A stretch of DNA of 62,368 nucleotides from Halomonas salipaludis (GCF_002286975.1 NZ_NSKB01000014.1:1-62368); one strand, 5' to 3'. Shown: positions 1-8,267, counted from the stretch's first letter. The notes: generated by a model not told the origin, from the letters alone. Made by a program: numbers and translations.

Positions 1-142
1 CCAGCGCCTCGACCACGCCGCTGTTGTCGAGGGCTTCACGCAGCAGCAAAGCGCCGCTGTCGCTGGTGGTGCGCTGGCCGCTCAGCTCAACACGGACAGA
101 GCCGTTGCACGAGGGCGACCAGGTCGTTAGGGTTTCACCCAT
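1..142 (-). CDS. IS1380-family transposase, N-terminal part
   Basis: The minus strand from 142 encodes 47 residues starting MGETLTTWSPSCNGSVRVEL and running off the window. The pattern of a short leader, then VRVELSG, TTSDSGALLLREALDNSGVVEAL, matches the conserved start of IS1380-family DDE transposases, which catalyse movement of their own element. A GAGG sequence lies upstream of the ATG. Only the first tenth of the protein is seen, so intactness cannot be judged. Confidence 0.7.
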   Translation of the reverse strand, partial: MGETLTTWSPSCNGSVRVELSGQRTTSDSGALLLREALDNSGVVEAL

Positions 143-225
143 GGCGAGTGGTCCTCTTGAATCGTGTTCTGGCAGGAACATCCTGATTCTACAAGAGAAA
201 ACCACTTGCCATCTTCGTTTTCAGG
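1..225 (-). mobile_element. End of an IS1380-family insertion sequence (cut by window edge)
   Basis: This covers the transposase 5' end plus its leader. The outer end is placed near base 225, because a toxin-gene remnant that runs directly into its antitoxin is recognisable beyond it. The leader read outward ends in AGG, so the minus strand begins CCTGAAAACGAAG, which would suit a terminal repeat starting with CCT. The matching end and any target duplication lie outside the window, so the exact boundary is inferred. Confidence 0.6.
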
Positions 226-313
226 TCGGCCTCATGAATAAGCCAGGCTGACGCCAGCCCAGCGCAAGACCCTGAAACAGCTGCTGGATGCGGAGCTCAA
301 CGCGAGGACATGA
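226..313 (+). pseudogene. 3' remnant of a RelE/HigB-like toxin gene
   Basis: The frame ending at the TGA of 311-313 reads LTPAQRKTLKQLLDAELNAR before the stop. This resembles the C-terminal helix of RelE/HigB-type toxins that pair with NadS/HigA-type antitoxins. The stop overlaps the antitoxin ATG by 4 bases (ATGA), the usual toxin-antitoxin arrangement. The rest of the gene is missing, because the IS1380 element joins it about 20 bases upstream, and the frame contains a TAA there. No functional toxin can be made from this copy. Confidence 0.6.
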
Positions 314-630
314 CCATGGGCCGTAACATCTTTGACGAGCTCGTCGAGGGCTTCGATGCACTGGCAGATGAGCGCCAAGGCAAGCGCACGCTGCGCTCCC
401 ACTCCGTAGAGCTGGAGGAGGTTCCCGACGTCACAGCCAGCGAGCTCATCGAGCTACGAGAGCGGCTGCATATGTCTCGCCCGGTATTCGCTATGTACCT
501 GCGCACCAACCCCAGGACGCTGGAGAACTGGGAGCAGGGCCGCGCCAAGCCCAACGCCCAGGCGAAGACCCTAATTCGTCTGGTTCAGAAATACCCCGAG
601 ACCATCGAGCATCTCGCATCCCTCAGCTGA
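310..630 (+). CDS. HigA/NadS-like antitoxin (orphaned)
   Basis: This 106-residue protein has an XRE-type helix-turn-helix at about residues 44-95 (ASELIELRERLHMSRPVFAM, then TNPRTLENWEQGRAKP). This is the fold of HigA/NadS antitoxins, which bind their own promoter and neutralise a RelE/HigB mRNA-cleaving toxin. The first residues, GRNIFDELVEGFDAL, are typical of the NadS branch. The toxin gene that should precede it survives only as a 3' stump, so the protein is now an orphan. Its expression may depend on read-out from the IS. Confidence 0.8.
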   Translation: MTMGRNIFDELVEGFDALADERQGKRTLRSHSVELEEVPDVTASELIELRERLHMSRPVFAMYLRTNPRTLENWEQGRAKPNAQAKTLIRLVQKYPETIEHLASLS

Positions 631-696
631 CCCCAGTGGAGCTTCCCCCATACTGGGTCTATGCTAGAGATCTGATGTATCCAGGGAGGGAAGCCC

Positions 697-1116
697 ATGG
701 CCCTGAAATCACTTCTGGCCCGAGCTGTCGCAGCTGGCAATAAGGCACATCAACAGAGCCAGCAGGACGGCTGGTCCGATGGATGGCACACCCGGGCGAG
801 CACAGCGGAGTCGTTGCGCGTGCTGCGTGACTCCACCGCCGATGCGGCCAAGTCTACCGCCCATACCGCCACCACCCAAGAAGGATGGCGGCGGATTGCT
901 CGTGGTGCCGGGAAAGTAGCCGGTGGTGCCGCCATGATGGCCGGTGGCGTGGCTCAGGGAGTTATGAGCGCCTCTGCTGGGAGCGAGTGCTCTCATGTCA
1001 GCGACCCATGGAATGCCAATACCAATGATCCCCGCACTGACCGCATAGTAGGGCTGTATTACGACCATACTGGCGCTCCCATTGATTGTCTCGGCAACCC
1101 TTTGTACGAAGACTAG
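697..1116 (+). CDS. Hypothetical protein, 139 aa
   Basis: A GGGAGGG ribosome-binding site lies 7 bases before the ATG, which supports a real gene. The N-terminal half is polar and rich in Ala, Gln and Ser. Residues 66-90 form a Gly/Ala/Met-rich stretch (ARGAGKVAGGAAMMAGGVAQ) that could be a short amphipathic or membrane-associating helix. The C-terminal part ends YYDHTGAPIDCLGNPLYED. I do not recognise a family. The frame stays open after its TAG stop as far as 1314 (see the next entry). Confidence 0.6.
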   Translation: MALKSLLARAVAAGNKAHQQSQQDGWSDGWHTRASTAESLRVLRDSTADAAKSTAHTATTQEGWRRIARGAGKVAGGAAMMAGGVAQGVMSASAGSECSHVSDPWNANTNDPRTDRIVGLYYDHTGAPIDCLGNPLYED

Positions 1117-1152
1117 ATACCACCTCTCCTAACCGAGCAGGTGATCACCTTG

Positions 1153-1314
1153 ATGGACTGCGGCGCCGATACCATCAGTGCGGCGCGCACTACATGCTCG
1201 CCTATCCCATCGAAGCCTGCCCGGCTCTTCTATAAGTTGCACATCAACTGCTCAGGCGATAACGGCTATCAGCTGGCCATCGAGTGGGGAAGCCCGGACG
1301 AGATTATCCCGTAG
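1153..1314 (+). CDS. Possible small ORF (53 aa), in frame after the 697-1116 gene
   Basis: An ATG at 1153 (or GTG at 1141) opens a short frame that ends at the TAG of 1312-1314. The protein ends in a well-formed stretch (RLFYKLHINCSGDNGYQLAI, then EWGSPDEIIP) that looks like genuine coding sequence. It is in the same frame as the upstream 139-aa gene, separated only by that gene's TAG and 12 codons. It could be a small gene, the C-terminal relic of a larger one, or a readthrough extension. No clear ribosome-binding site decides this. Confidence 0.3.
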   Translation: MDCGADTISAARTTCSPIPSKPARLFYKLHINCSGDNGYQLAIEWGSPDEIIP

Positions 1315-1358
1315 CGGCCATACTGGCGTGAAGACGAATTGATCTAGGAGCGTTCAGG

Positions 1359-2117
1359 ATGAGCAAGGTGAAACTTTTCGGGCACATGTGGATTGCCCGC
1401 AACCTCACCGAGGTCGAGGTCAGGAAGTTATGCGGCTTTCTTACTCTCGGCCTCCGACACCTCGATGCCTACCAGTACAGCATGGAAGTCACGCCAGTCT
1501 ATGAGTCAGCCATCTCCCGTATGGAAGTGCCTAGCTTGCCTATCGTGAAGATGGCACGACAGGATCACGTCAACAGCTTTTTCGAGGAAGGCAAACTTCA
1601 ACTCGGCTCATTCGAATACTACAGCCGCCATGACCACGGTGAAGTCGGCGACAAGCTGGAAGGGGACGTCGTCCTGCTCGCCGAAAGGGAAAACTTCACC
1701 ACTGCTGGGCGGTTCGCCGGAGGCTTCGACCACTACCTACTGTGCACGTACCGAGGAGATCCGGATCCCGAAACGCTGGCGAAATTCGAGTATGACAGCG
1801 GCTTTATCATCCGAGACCCAGCGGGCTTCGCCACTGCGATACAGCGAGCTCTAGGTGCACATGGCCATGAATATGCCAGCTGCGTGTATAGCCCTCACAA
1901 AGCGCTGCGTGGGAAAGTACAGCCAGGCTTCAGCATCGACCGCATCGATCACCGCACCATCGAGATGATCAGCTCCGCGCGACACTTCATCAAACCAGAT
2001 CGATTCGCTCACCAGCGAGAGTTTCGCTTTACCTGGGGGATGCCTTACGACGTCAGCGAGCCATTTATCGTGACCTGTCCAGAAGCCGTCCAATATTGCG
2101 AGCGCCTGCCCTCATGA
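1359..2117 (+). CDS. Hypothetical protein, 252 aa, DUF2971-like layout
   Basis: AGGAG lies 9 bases before the ATG. I do not recognise a named family with confidence. The middle part, FFEEGKLQLGSFEYYSRH followed by GDKLEGD, and a late HQREFRF segment follow the plan of DUF2971-type proteins: a 'residues change state at the edge of a box, then D..EG' N-terminus and an E-x-R strand late in the protein. Biochemical activity is unknown. It sits in the left cargo block between an orphan antitoxin and phage relics, and its TGA overlaps the ATG of the gpS relic. Confidence 0.6.
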   Translation: MSKVKLFGHMWIARNLTEVEVRKLCGFLTLGLRHLDAYQYSMEVTPVYESAISRMEVPSLPIVKMARQDHVNSFFEEGKLQLGSFEYYSRHDHGEVGDKLEGDVVLLAERENFTTAGRFAGGFDHYLLCTYRGDPDPETLAKFEYDSGFIIRDPAGFATAIQRALGAHGHEYASCVYSPHKALRGKVQPGFSIDRIDHRTIEMISSARHFIKPDRFAHQREFRFTWGMPYDVSEPFIVTCPEAVQYCERLPS

Positions 2118-2476
2118 GTGACAGCTGGAGGCCCTGGAGCGATGGGTCGAGCCGCTGATTGAGAAGCTCAGCCCCACCGAGCCCCGCCATCTCGCCCGCC
2201 TGGAGGCCCACGACCTGCGTATCAGTCAGCTGGAGCGCATCAAGGCCCTGCAAAATCCCGACGGTAACACCTCCCTACCTGCCTCAAACCGCCCTTAGCG
2301 ACCAGGCCCGCAGCATCCGCCAGCGCGCCATGTTCGCCAAGCGCCCCACCGCATGCTCCCTGAAAATGAAGGCCGGCCCCAATGCCACTGCGGTCGGCCG
2401 CGTGACGCGCATCGCATGCGGCCATCAGCTCGACCTGCGCAATCGCGTCGAGCCCGGCGGCCCCATGCCCAACTGA
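2114..2476 (+). pseudogene. Degenerate P2-like phage tail completion (gpS / virion morphogenesis) gene
   Basis: From 2122 the frame reads QLEALERWVEPLIEKLSPTE and on to RISQLERIKALQNPDG, the N-terminal pattern of P2 gpS-type virion morphogenesis proteins. A later frame (about 2310-2476) reads IRQRAMFAKRPTACSLKMKA, then NATAVGRVTRIACGHQLDLR and VEPGGPMPN, the C-terminal half of the same family. The ATG at 2114 is separated from the first segment by what looks like a one-base deletion, and a second frameshift lies near 2300. The gene is broken. Confidence 0.65.
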
Positions 2477-2482
2477 AGTGGC

Positions 2483-2600
2483 CCCCGCCCCCCTCTCCGG
2501 CTGGAAGCCCGAAATCGACGCCACTTCCTGGCTGATCACCGAGGTCACCCAAGATCTGGCCGACACCGCCATACTAACTCGCTGCGGTTTGAAGTTGTGA
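2483..2600 (+). pseudogene. 3' remnant of a P2-like phage late control gene D
   Basis: The frame ending at the TGA of 2598-2600 reads APLSGWKPEIDATSWLITEV and then TQDLADTAILTRCGLKL. The W-[KR]-PEID-[AG]-T-x-WL motif followed by a TTR-x-ELEL-like end is characteristic of the C-terminus of phage late control protein D, part of the P2-like tail and baseplate. Only the last 38 codons remain. The fragment directly follows the gpS relic, so the tail genes that lie between S and D in P2-like phages have been deleted. Confidence 0.6.
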
Positions 2601-2679
2601 TGGGATGAAAGGAGGCGGCAACCTCATGAAACGCAAGGTTTAATCAAGAAACTGCGGCCAAAATAGCTGATCTCCAAGG

Positions 2680-2708
2680 TTGATCTACCTATGCAGTGGG
2701 CCTATAGT
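2680..2708 (+). promoter_or_regulatory. Sigma-70-type promoter for the DUF433/PIN pair
   Basis: TTGATC (2680-2685) and TATAGT (2703-2708) are separated by exactly 17 bases. They lie about 85 bases upstream of the DUF433-type antitoxin ATG on the same strand. No other gene start is nearby. Confidence 0.5.
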
Positions 2709-2793
2709 CCACCACACTTAAAGACAGCATAAGACAGTAGAACGAACCGGCGATGCACCGGTCACAGGGCGAGAGGAACTCGGGGAGGGAGCC

Positions 2794-3474
2794 ATGACGG
2801 CACTCGTTGGTATTGGGCTGTACAGCCCCAAGCAGGCAGAGAGGCTCATCGGAGTCGAAGCGGACAAGATCCGCCGCTGGCTGCTGCGCGATACCTCACC
2901 CCTCGGCCCGCTCTGGCACCCTGAGCCCGAAGCCCTGGGTGCCGAGGACACCCTCAGCTTCCGGGACCTTCTGGAAGTCCGAGCGGTGGCGCAGTTCCGC
3001 GAGTACGTCACCATGTCCGCGATTCGCGAAGCGCTCGCTAGCCTACGTGACTACCTCGAACGCGATTATCCGCTGACCCATCCTCGGCTTCTCACCGATG
3101 GCAAGGCGGTATTCCTGCGGCACCTTGAGGAGAACGGTATAGAAGCCCTGACCGACCTCGGCAAACGCCAGGCCGTCTTCCCCGACGTCATTTTCCCCTC
3201 TCTGCTGAAAGGTATCGAATTCGATGCCAGCGAGAATCCTGTCCGCTGGCATCCCGACCCCCAAGACCCTAGCATCGTGATCGACCCGAAGCTCGCCTTC
3301 GGCAAGCCGATCGTCCTCCCTTGCCACATGTCGACCCATGCCATCTACAGCGCCTTCCAGGCGGAAGATGGCGATGCCGAGGCCGTGGCAAGGAACTTCG
3401 AGATCTCACTGGATGAGGTGAATCGCGCCGTTAACTTTGAAAAAAGGATAGCGGCAGGTGCACTTCTTCATTGA
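2794..3474 (+). CDS. DUF433-containing antitoxin (VapB45-like)
   Basis: This 226-residue protein has a MerR-like start (YSPKQAERLIGVEADKIRRW) at about residues 10-30. A C-terminal DUF433-type helix-turn-helix covers about residues 165-220 (IDPKLAFGKPIV, followed by AEAVARNFEISLDEVNRAVNFE). Such proteins pair with PIN-like DUF5615 toxins, bind DNA and neutralise the partner. The stop overlaps the toxin start by 17 bases, so the two are translationally linked. A GGGAGGGAG ribosome-binding site precedes the ATG. Confidence 0.8.
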   Translation: MTALVGIGLYSPKQAERLIGVEADKIRRWLLRDTSPLGPLWHPEPEALGAEDTLSFRDLLEVRAVAQFREYVTMSAIREALASLRDYLERDYPLTHPRLLTDGKAVFLRHLEENGIEALTDLGKRQAVFPDVIFPSLLKGIEFDASENPVRWHPDPQDPSIVIDPKLAFGKPIVLPCHMSTHAIYSAFQAEDGDAEAVARNFEISLDEVNRAVNFEKRIAAGALLH

Positions 3475-3877
3475 CGAAAACCTAAGCCACCGCATCGCCA
3501 ACGCCCTTCATCACCTCGCTCAGCTGCGCACTGAAAAGCACAGCGTTGTTCATGCCCGCGAGTTCAATGCCCGTCCTGGTGTTCCTGATCAGGAGTGGCT
3601 GGAGCGCCTTCAGCAGGAAGGCAACTGGGTGATTCTCTCAAAGGATCGGTTCAAGAAAGGCGACCCAGAGCGGCTGGCTTTTGAGAACGCCGGACTGACC
3701 ATCATCAACCTGGGAAAGGACTGGAGCCGGCGCAAGGTGTGGGATACGGCTATCCAGTTGATCCGATGGTGGCCGACTATTTCCAAGGAAGTCACCCAGA
3801 CGAAAGGCCCCATGCTCTACGAGCTCCCCTGGGGGATGTCCGGCAAGCTCAAAGGCCGCAAGCTACCAAAACCTTAG
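3458..3877 (+). CDS. DUF5615 PIN-like toxin (VapC45-like)
   Basis: This 139-residue protein starts MHFFIDENLSHRIANAL. The DENLS motif at residues 6-10 and the later GNWVILSKDRFKKGD segment carry the acidic residues of PIN-like Mut7-C/DUF5615 nucleases, which probably cleave RNA. It overlaps the DUF433 antitoxin gene and is transcribed with it. It probably acts as a stabiliser of the ICE cargo end. No truncation is visible. It converges with the TraG-N gene, whose stop is 18 bases away. Confidence 0.78.
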   Translation: MHFFIDENLSHRIANALHHLAQLRTEKHSVVHAREFNARPGVPDQEWLERLQQEGNWVILSKDRFKKGDPERLAFENAGLTIINLGKDWSRRKVWDTAIQLIRWWPTISKEVTQTKGPMLYELPWGMSGKLKGRKLPKP

Positions 3878-3894
3878 TAAAGCCCCGACCATTC

Positions 3895-5442
3895 CTACCC
3901 CAGTTTCCCACCAGAGCCGCTCGCTTGGGTTTGGCTGCCACCCTTCTGCCCGGCACTTTGAGATGGAGATGTGGACTGGGTCACGCTCCGCCCCAAGGAG
4001 TCACCAACTTTCATCCCTGACCACCCCAGCACCGCCACCCACAGCGTCGGCAGCACCAGAAACATCATTCCCTCCACGAACTGCAGCACCATGCGGTCGT
4101 AGAGGTTATTGGCGGCGGAGAGCCAGCTCAGCTTGGCGGCGTCGCTGCGGTAGAGCAGATCCACCAGGTTGGCATTGATCCAGCGGGCGAGCTCCCACCA
4201 GAAGGTCAGGAACCACATGGCGAAGAGCCCGAAGGTGGCCATGCCGGCGACCTTGAAGCTGTAGCTGGAGATGACCATCACGAACGGCAGGCAGATGATG
4301 ATGGCCATCACCAGGATACCCTGCACCATGGGGAGCGCCTGCTTGAGCATGTCCATGCCGGCCTGGAACGGCAGGATCGACAGGGTGCCACCAATGGCCG
4401 AGCCGGCGGTGACGGTGGCGTCCCAGAAGCTGCTGCCACCATCCAACCCACGAAAGCCCACCACGGCCTGATCCAGGTTGCCGCTGGCCGCGCCTGAGCG
4501 GGGGCTGACCAGACGACGGATCACATAGTCCTCAGCGTTACTGCTGGTGAAGATGCTGCGGAAGCTGTCCCAGAACCCGGGGTCTACCTCTTGGTGCAGA
4601 CGGGCCCAGAGGCCAACGCTCTCGGCTGACCACCACTCCTGGCACGAGGGATAACCCGGCATACCGGGGCCGGTGTTGGGCCGGGAGACATCCCGACTGG
4701 CATCGTAGGGAAAGCCGGCGATGGGCCGTCCCGCGTAGAAGCTGTCGTAGTAGCCGGGCGTGGCCTGGAAGTAGTTGGAGCCGATCCAGTCCACGTCCAT
4801 GGCACGTGTCGTCTCAATGGTCCCGCCCTCTTGCAGCAGCCGATTGCGCGCCGGACCGAAGCACTGACGCTGAAACTCGCCCACCTCCTGTTGCAGCCCC
4901 GGGTCTTCGATGCTGTGCAGATCCAGCTCCATACGGATCGACTCGAAATCGGTCGAACAGGGAATGGCGTGGACGGCCGCCGCAGTCACCCCATGTGAGA
5001 CGGCATGCACGCCCGCCCACCACAGCGGCATCCTGGCCTGCTGGCCTCCGATGGAATTCTCGGTGGCTCCAAACGCCCCCTCGGACCAGCCGCCGGAGGC
5101 GAACTGGCGGGTGCCGCACTCCAGCGACCGGCTCTCGTCGATGTCGGCGGTGGCCAGCTGGACCTGCAGCAGCGGCAGGCAGGTGAAGGCGTAGGCCAGG
5201 ATCATGGCGTAGAGCCGGGTCTCGATGCGGTTGACCGTGAGGATGCCCTTGGTCCCCGCCTCGTCGCCCTCCTGCCGGGCCTTGAACCACTCGGAGAGCA
5301 CCAGGGTGATGAACGGCACCGCGGCGATGCCGGTGCCGACCATGACGTTCCAGATGGCGTTGTTGATGATCCAGCCCAGCAGCGTCATGGCGTTGGCGAA
5401 GTAGTCGAACACCACCAGCGGCGCGGTCAGCAGGCCTCCCAT
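3895..5442 (-). CDS. ICE conjugation protein with TraG N-terminal domain
   Basis: This 515-residue inner-membrane protein has hydrophobic segments near residues 5-55 and 82-97 and a cluster at about 370-470. A large periplasmic loop lies between them, and a Ser/Gln/Gly-rich tail ends the protein. It matches the TraG-N family found at the end of the type G conjugation gene run. In F-like systems this domain takes part in mating-pair formation and stabilisation. It overlaps the next upstream gene at 5442. It lacks the large C-terminal region of F TraG, as is usual in these ICEs. Confidence 0.85.
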   Translation of the reverse strand: MGGLLTAPLVVFDYFANAMTLLGWIINNAIWNVMVGTGIAAVPFITLVLSEWFKARQEGDEAGTKGILTVNRIETRLYAMILAYAFTCLPLLQVQLATADIDESRSLECGTRQFASGGWSEGAFGATENSIGGQQARMPLWWAGVHAVSHGVTAAAVHAIPCSTDFESIRMELDLHSIEDPGLQQEVGEFQRQCFGPARNRLLQEGGTIETTRAMDVDWIGSNYFQATPGYYDSFYAGRPIAGFPYDASRDVSRPNTGPGMPGYPSCQEWWSAESVGLWARLHQEVDPGFWDSFRSIFTSSNAEDYVIRRLVSPRSGAASGNLDQAVVGFRGLDGGSSFWDATVTAGSAIGGTLSILPFQAGMDMLKQALPMVQGILVMAIIICLPFVMVISSYSFKVAGMATFGLFAMWFLTFWWELARWINANLVDLLYRSDAAKLSWLSAANNLYDRMVLQFVEGMMFLVLPTLWVAVLGWSGMKVGDSLGRSVTQSTSPSQSAGQKGGSQTQASGSGGKLG

Positions 5443-5819
5443 CAGGCACCTCCCAGCCGATTGATCAGGTTGGTGACCTCGATAAGGACCAGGATGCCCA
5501 GGGCCATCGCCTCGAGCCGCCGGAGCTTGGCGAGCGCCTGCCGCCCGTCGTCATAATCTCGGCGCAACCATGCCACCGCCCGGGGGCGCACCTTGCGCCA
5601 CCAGACCAGAGCCAGTGCGGCGTAGAGATTCAGCCGCCAGGCCAGCAGCCACGGCCAGGCGGCCTGCCAGACGCTATGGTGGGCCTCGAGCCCACCCAGC
5701 AACCGCACGCTGATCACCAGAATGATCCCGCTGAGCAGGAACATGGCGATCAGCACCGCCAGGGCCAACAGTAGTGACGGCCAGCGGGTTGGCTTCATCC
5801 AGGAAAAGCGCCGTGTCAT
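5442..5819 (-). CDS. ICE membrane protein, 125 aa
   Basis: There are three probable membrane segments, near residues 15-40, 55-75 and 105-120, and a basic loop between the last two (RKVRPRAVAWLRRDYDDGR). It lies between the PFL_4711-type gene and the TraG-N gene and overlaps both by a few bases, so it belongs to the conjugation operon. I do not recognise a named family. A role in the membrane part of the mating apparatus is inferred from position only. Confidence 0.7.
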   Translation of the reverse strand: MTRRFSWMKPTRWPSLLLALAVLIAMFLLSGIILVISVRLLGGLEAHHSVWQAAWPWLLAWRLNLYAALALVWWRKVRPRAVAWLRRDYDDGRQALAKLRRLEAMALGILVLIEVTNLINRLGGA

Positions 5820-7303
5820 GAATCGCCGCCCTCCCCGTCGGCTGGGCGGCCGCGGCCGTCCAGCACTGCATCCGGCCGGAAAGTCTCGCCCTGAGAGGCT
5901 CCTTGTCCGCGACGGGAGGCTCGCTCCAACGCGATGCCGGCGGCGCTGTTACTCAGCGCCTGGCGGATCTCCATCTCGGAGCGCAGCGACTCGATATCGC
6001 GATCCAGGGCCACCAGCTTGCGATCCAGCGCCGACATGCCCTGCTCATTGTCAGCGACCCCCGGGTCACTGCTACCGGCCAGCAGCAGCCGACGCGCCCA
6101 CAGCGCCTTGGTCAGCGTCCTGGCCAGGGCCATCTCACCGCTCAAGCGGTGAATCAGCAGTGAGGCCTCGGGGTCGGTGCGCAGCGACTCGATCACCCCA
6201 CGGGAGACGGTCAGGCCGTCACCGGCGGAGACCTGGCGCAGGTTCTCCGGCGTCAGCGGCTCACTGCCGTCGACCAGCCTCAGGAGCTTGCCGTAGACCT
6301 CCTGCTGCTCACGCTCCAGCTCGCGCACCAGGCCACTACCAGCCTGAGTCTCGCTGCGCTCGCAGCCGTCGCAGGTGCGAATCGACTGCTCGCCGATCAC
6401 CGTCTGGGTCCACTCGGCGGCCACTTCCGGGCTCTGCCAGACCGTGCACATGCCGCCCAGGCAGCTCCCTGTCCCACTGCCTGACCCTGAGCCGCTACCG
6501 CTCCCACCGGAAGCCCCGGCCAGCCCACCACCGCCGATCCAGGTGCCCTCGTTGGTGGCCACCGATCCCCAGCCGCCACCGCCTCCGACAATGGGGGCCG
6601 TGCTGGTGGTGTCGTCACGGCCGTGCAGCAGGTTGTAACCAGCGCGAGCGGTGTCCTGCACCACGCGAATCGGCGGCTGATCCTGCCCGCCGCGGCGCTG
6701 GCCCCCTACCCAGGTCACGCCCTGGTTTCCGCCTGACTGGTCGACCTGCTCCTGAGCCGCGACGACGTCGGCGTTGGACTGGGCCGCGCTCTGCCAGCTC
6801 TCGGCCGCAGCCATCTGCTGCCACCCCTGCCCGCTGACCATGTCGGCCATCCGCTCGGACATCTGGCGGCAGGACATGGAGGCGCGGTCGAAGTCGACCC
6901 GCCCCTGCAGCACGCCGTTGCTCAGGAGGTCATAGAGGCCCGGGTTGGCCCGCTGGATGACCATGGCGGGCAGCGAAGCCACGGCACCCTGAGCGTTCTG
7001 GACCACTGTGCCCATCAGATTCTGGAAGCCGTTGGTGACGCCGTTGAGCTGGTTAGAGACCGTGGCGCCGATATCGAAGTTGCCGCAGGTGGCATTCATG
7101 TTCCAGCTGATGCCGATTCCACGGCTGTTGGGGTTGTAGCCCCGTCCGGCGGAGACGCTGAAGGGGGAAGCGCCGCCGATCTGGTAATAGAGCGCATCGG
7201 CGGATTGCGCCTGAGCCTGGGCAGCATGGGTAGACAGCAGCCCCACCACCAGGGCACTGGCCAACGGCGCAAGGGCGAAGCGTCGTATACGAGTTCCTTT
7301 CAT
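5816..7303 (-). CDS. ICE conjugation protein, PFL_4711 family (TIGR03755)
   Basis: This 495-residue secreted protein belongs to the TIGR03755 family of mating-apparatus proteins. A signal peptide covers about residues 1-32 (ending STHAAQAQAQ). Conserved Cys residues follow in NATCGNFD, SMSCRQM, SCLGGMC and TCDGCE, and a Gly-Ser linker (GSGSGSGSGSGTG) lies in the middle. I chose the ATG at 7303 over the longer frame because AAGGAGAG lies 9 bases before it and because the longer form would overlap the upstream gene by 120 bases. It is probably periplasmic and disulfide-bonded. Confidence 0.88.
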   Translation of the reverse strand: MKGTRIRRFALAPLASALVVGLLSTHAAQAQAQSADALYYQIGGASPFSVSAGRGYNPNSRGIGISWNMNATCGNFDIGATVSNQLNGVTNGFQNLMGTVVQNAQGAVASLPAMVIQRANPGLYDLLSNGVLQGRVDFDRASMSCRQMSERMADMVSGQGWQQMAAAESWQSAAQSNADVVAAQEQVDQSGGNQGVTWVGGQRRGGQDQPPIRVVQDTARAGYNLLHGRDDTTSTAPIVGGGGGWGSVATNEGTWIGGGGLAGASGGSGSGSGSGSGTGSCLGGMCTVWQSPEVAAEWTQTVIGEQSIRTCDGCERSETQAGSGLVRELEREQQEVYGKLLRLVDGSEPLTPENLRQVSAGDGLTVSRGVIESLRTDPEASLLIHRLSGEMALARTLTKALWARRLLLAGSSDPGVADNEQGMSALDRKLVALDRDIESLRSEMEIRQALSNSAAGIALERASRRGQGASQGETFRPDAVLDGRGRPADGEGGDS

Positions 7304-7316
7304 CGGCTTCTCTCCT

Positions 7317-8267
7317 TCAGGGGACTGCATACAGCAGGGTCTGGCCGCGACGCTTGCAGCAACGATAGGGGAGCCACAACGACCAGGCGTAGTCACCGCC
7401 GGTATCCAGGCGGTCACCGTAAGTGTCGGTGACTCCACGGTCCGGCCACACCCGACAGGATTTGCTCATGCCGGGCGTCAGGCGCTGCCAGCGATGAGTA
7501 GAGGGGTCACCCTCCTTGACCGGCCCGGGCGGCCAGTAGCCGTCGCGGCTTTCCGCCACCAGCGGCGTGTAGACGTGAGGCTGACCCGTGCGGGTGACGA
7601 TGTCGGCAGAGCGCTGGGCAGTGGTCGCCGCGGTCTTGTAATCATGCACCTGGGTCAGGAAGCCGCTGCGCGGATAGACGTTGCCCCACAGGTCGCCGGG
7701 CTGGCCCAGCTCACGCATGCCGGGCGTGAGCGCCTCCGGGTAGAGCGACTCGGGAATCCCGCTGCGCCACGCCAGGGCGTCCAGGGTCGAGAGGTGGTAG
7801 GGCTGGAAGGGTGTCGCTGCCCCAGCGCACGACATGCCGAAGGCGCTGGCGAAGCTGCTGAAGGCACCGCCGGCCGGGTGTCCGATGGCGTCCACGTTCT
7901 TGAAGCGCAGGTGCTCGTGCCGAGCCCGGTTGGCATCCGAGGTGCTCTGCCCGCCGGCCAAGGCCTTACCCAAGGGTGGCGAGAGGGTGGCCACTTCCCA
8001 CCAGGGGTTGTCGCCAGTGTTCTCGTAACTGGAGACCACCAACTCGGGGATGTAATGGCGCACCTGCACCGAGGTGCGTATCGAGCAGCCCGACCAGGAA
8101 CAGTTGAGCCAGACGCAGATACCGATGACCTGATAGTCCAGGCATTGAGTAGAAATCGACGACGCCACAATCTCTGGTGTTGTTAGCGCCTGGGCGGGCC
8201 TCTCAATTACGCCCAGGCTCAGCACAGCGCCAATCAACAGAGCGCCCAAGGTCCTGTAGCGCATCAT
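7317..8267 (-). CDS. ICE conjugation protein, PFL_4710 family (TraU-like, TIGR03756)
   Basis: This 316-residue exported protein has a signal peptide at about residues 1-27 and then the Cys-rich stretch CLDYQVIGICVWLNCSWSGC. This stretch is the hallmark of TraU-like proteins, which act in the periplasm during DNA transfer or pilus assembly. A C-terminal YRCCKRRG adds two more cysteines. The start overlaps the PFL_4709 stop by 4 bases, and the PFL_4711 gene follows 13 bases later, so the three form one operon. Confidence 0.88.
   Translation of the reverse strand: MMRYRTLGALLIGAVLSLGVIERPAQALTTPEIVASSISTQCLDYQVIGICVWLNCSWSGCSIRTSVQVRHYIPELVVSSYENTGDNPWWEVATLSPPLGKALAGGQSTSDANRARHEHLRFKNVDAIGHPAGGAFSSFASAFGMSCAGAATPFQPYHLSTLDALAWRSGIPESLYPEALTPGMRELGQPGDLWGNVYPRSGFLTQVHDYKTAATTAQRSADIVTRTGQPHVYTPLVAESRDGYWPPGPVKEGDPSTHRWQRLTPGMSKSCRVWPDRGVTDTYGDRLDTGGDYAWSLWLPYRCCKRRGQTLLYAVP

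Noticed and set aside
182..195. CCTGATTCTACAAG as a terminal repeat of an ISEcp1-like element
   Set aside because: It resembles the CCTAGATTCTACG end but would face the wrong way for the transposase reading leftward, and toxin-like sequence starts only after about 225.
5722..6837. A 371-codon plus-strand frame opposite the PFL_4711 gene
   Set aside because: Pro/Arg/Ser-rich shadow of the Gly-Ser-rich minus-strand gene, with no start signal.
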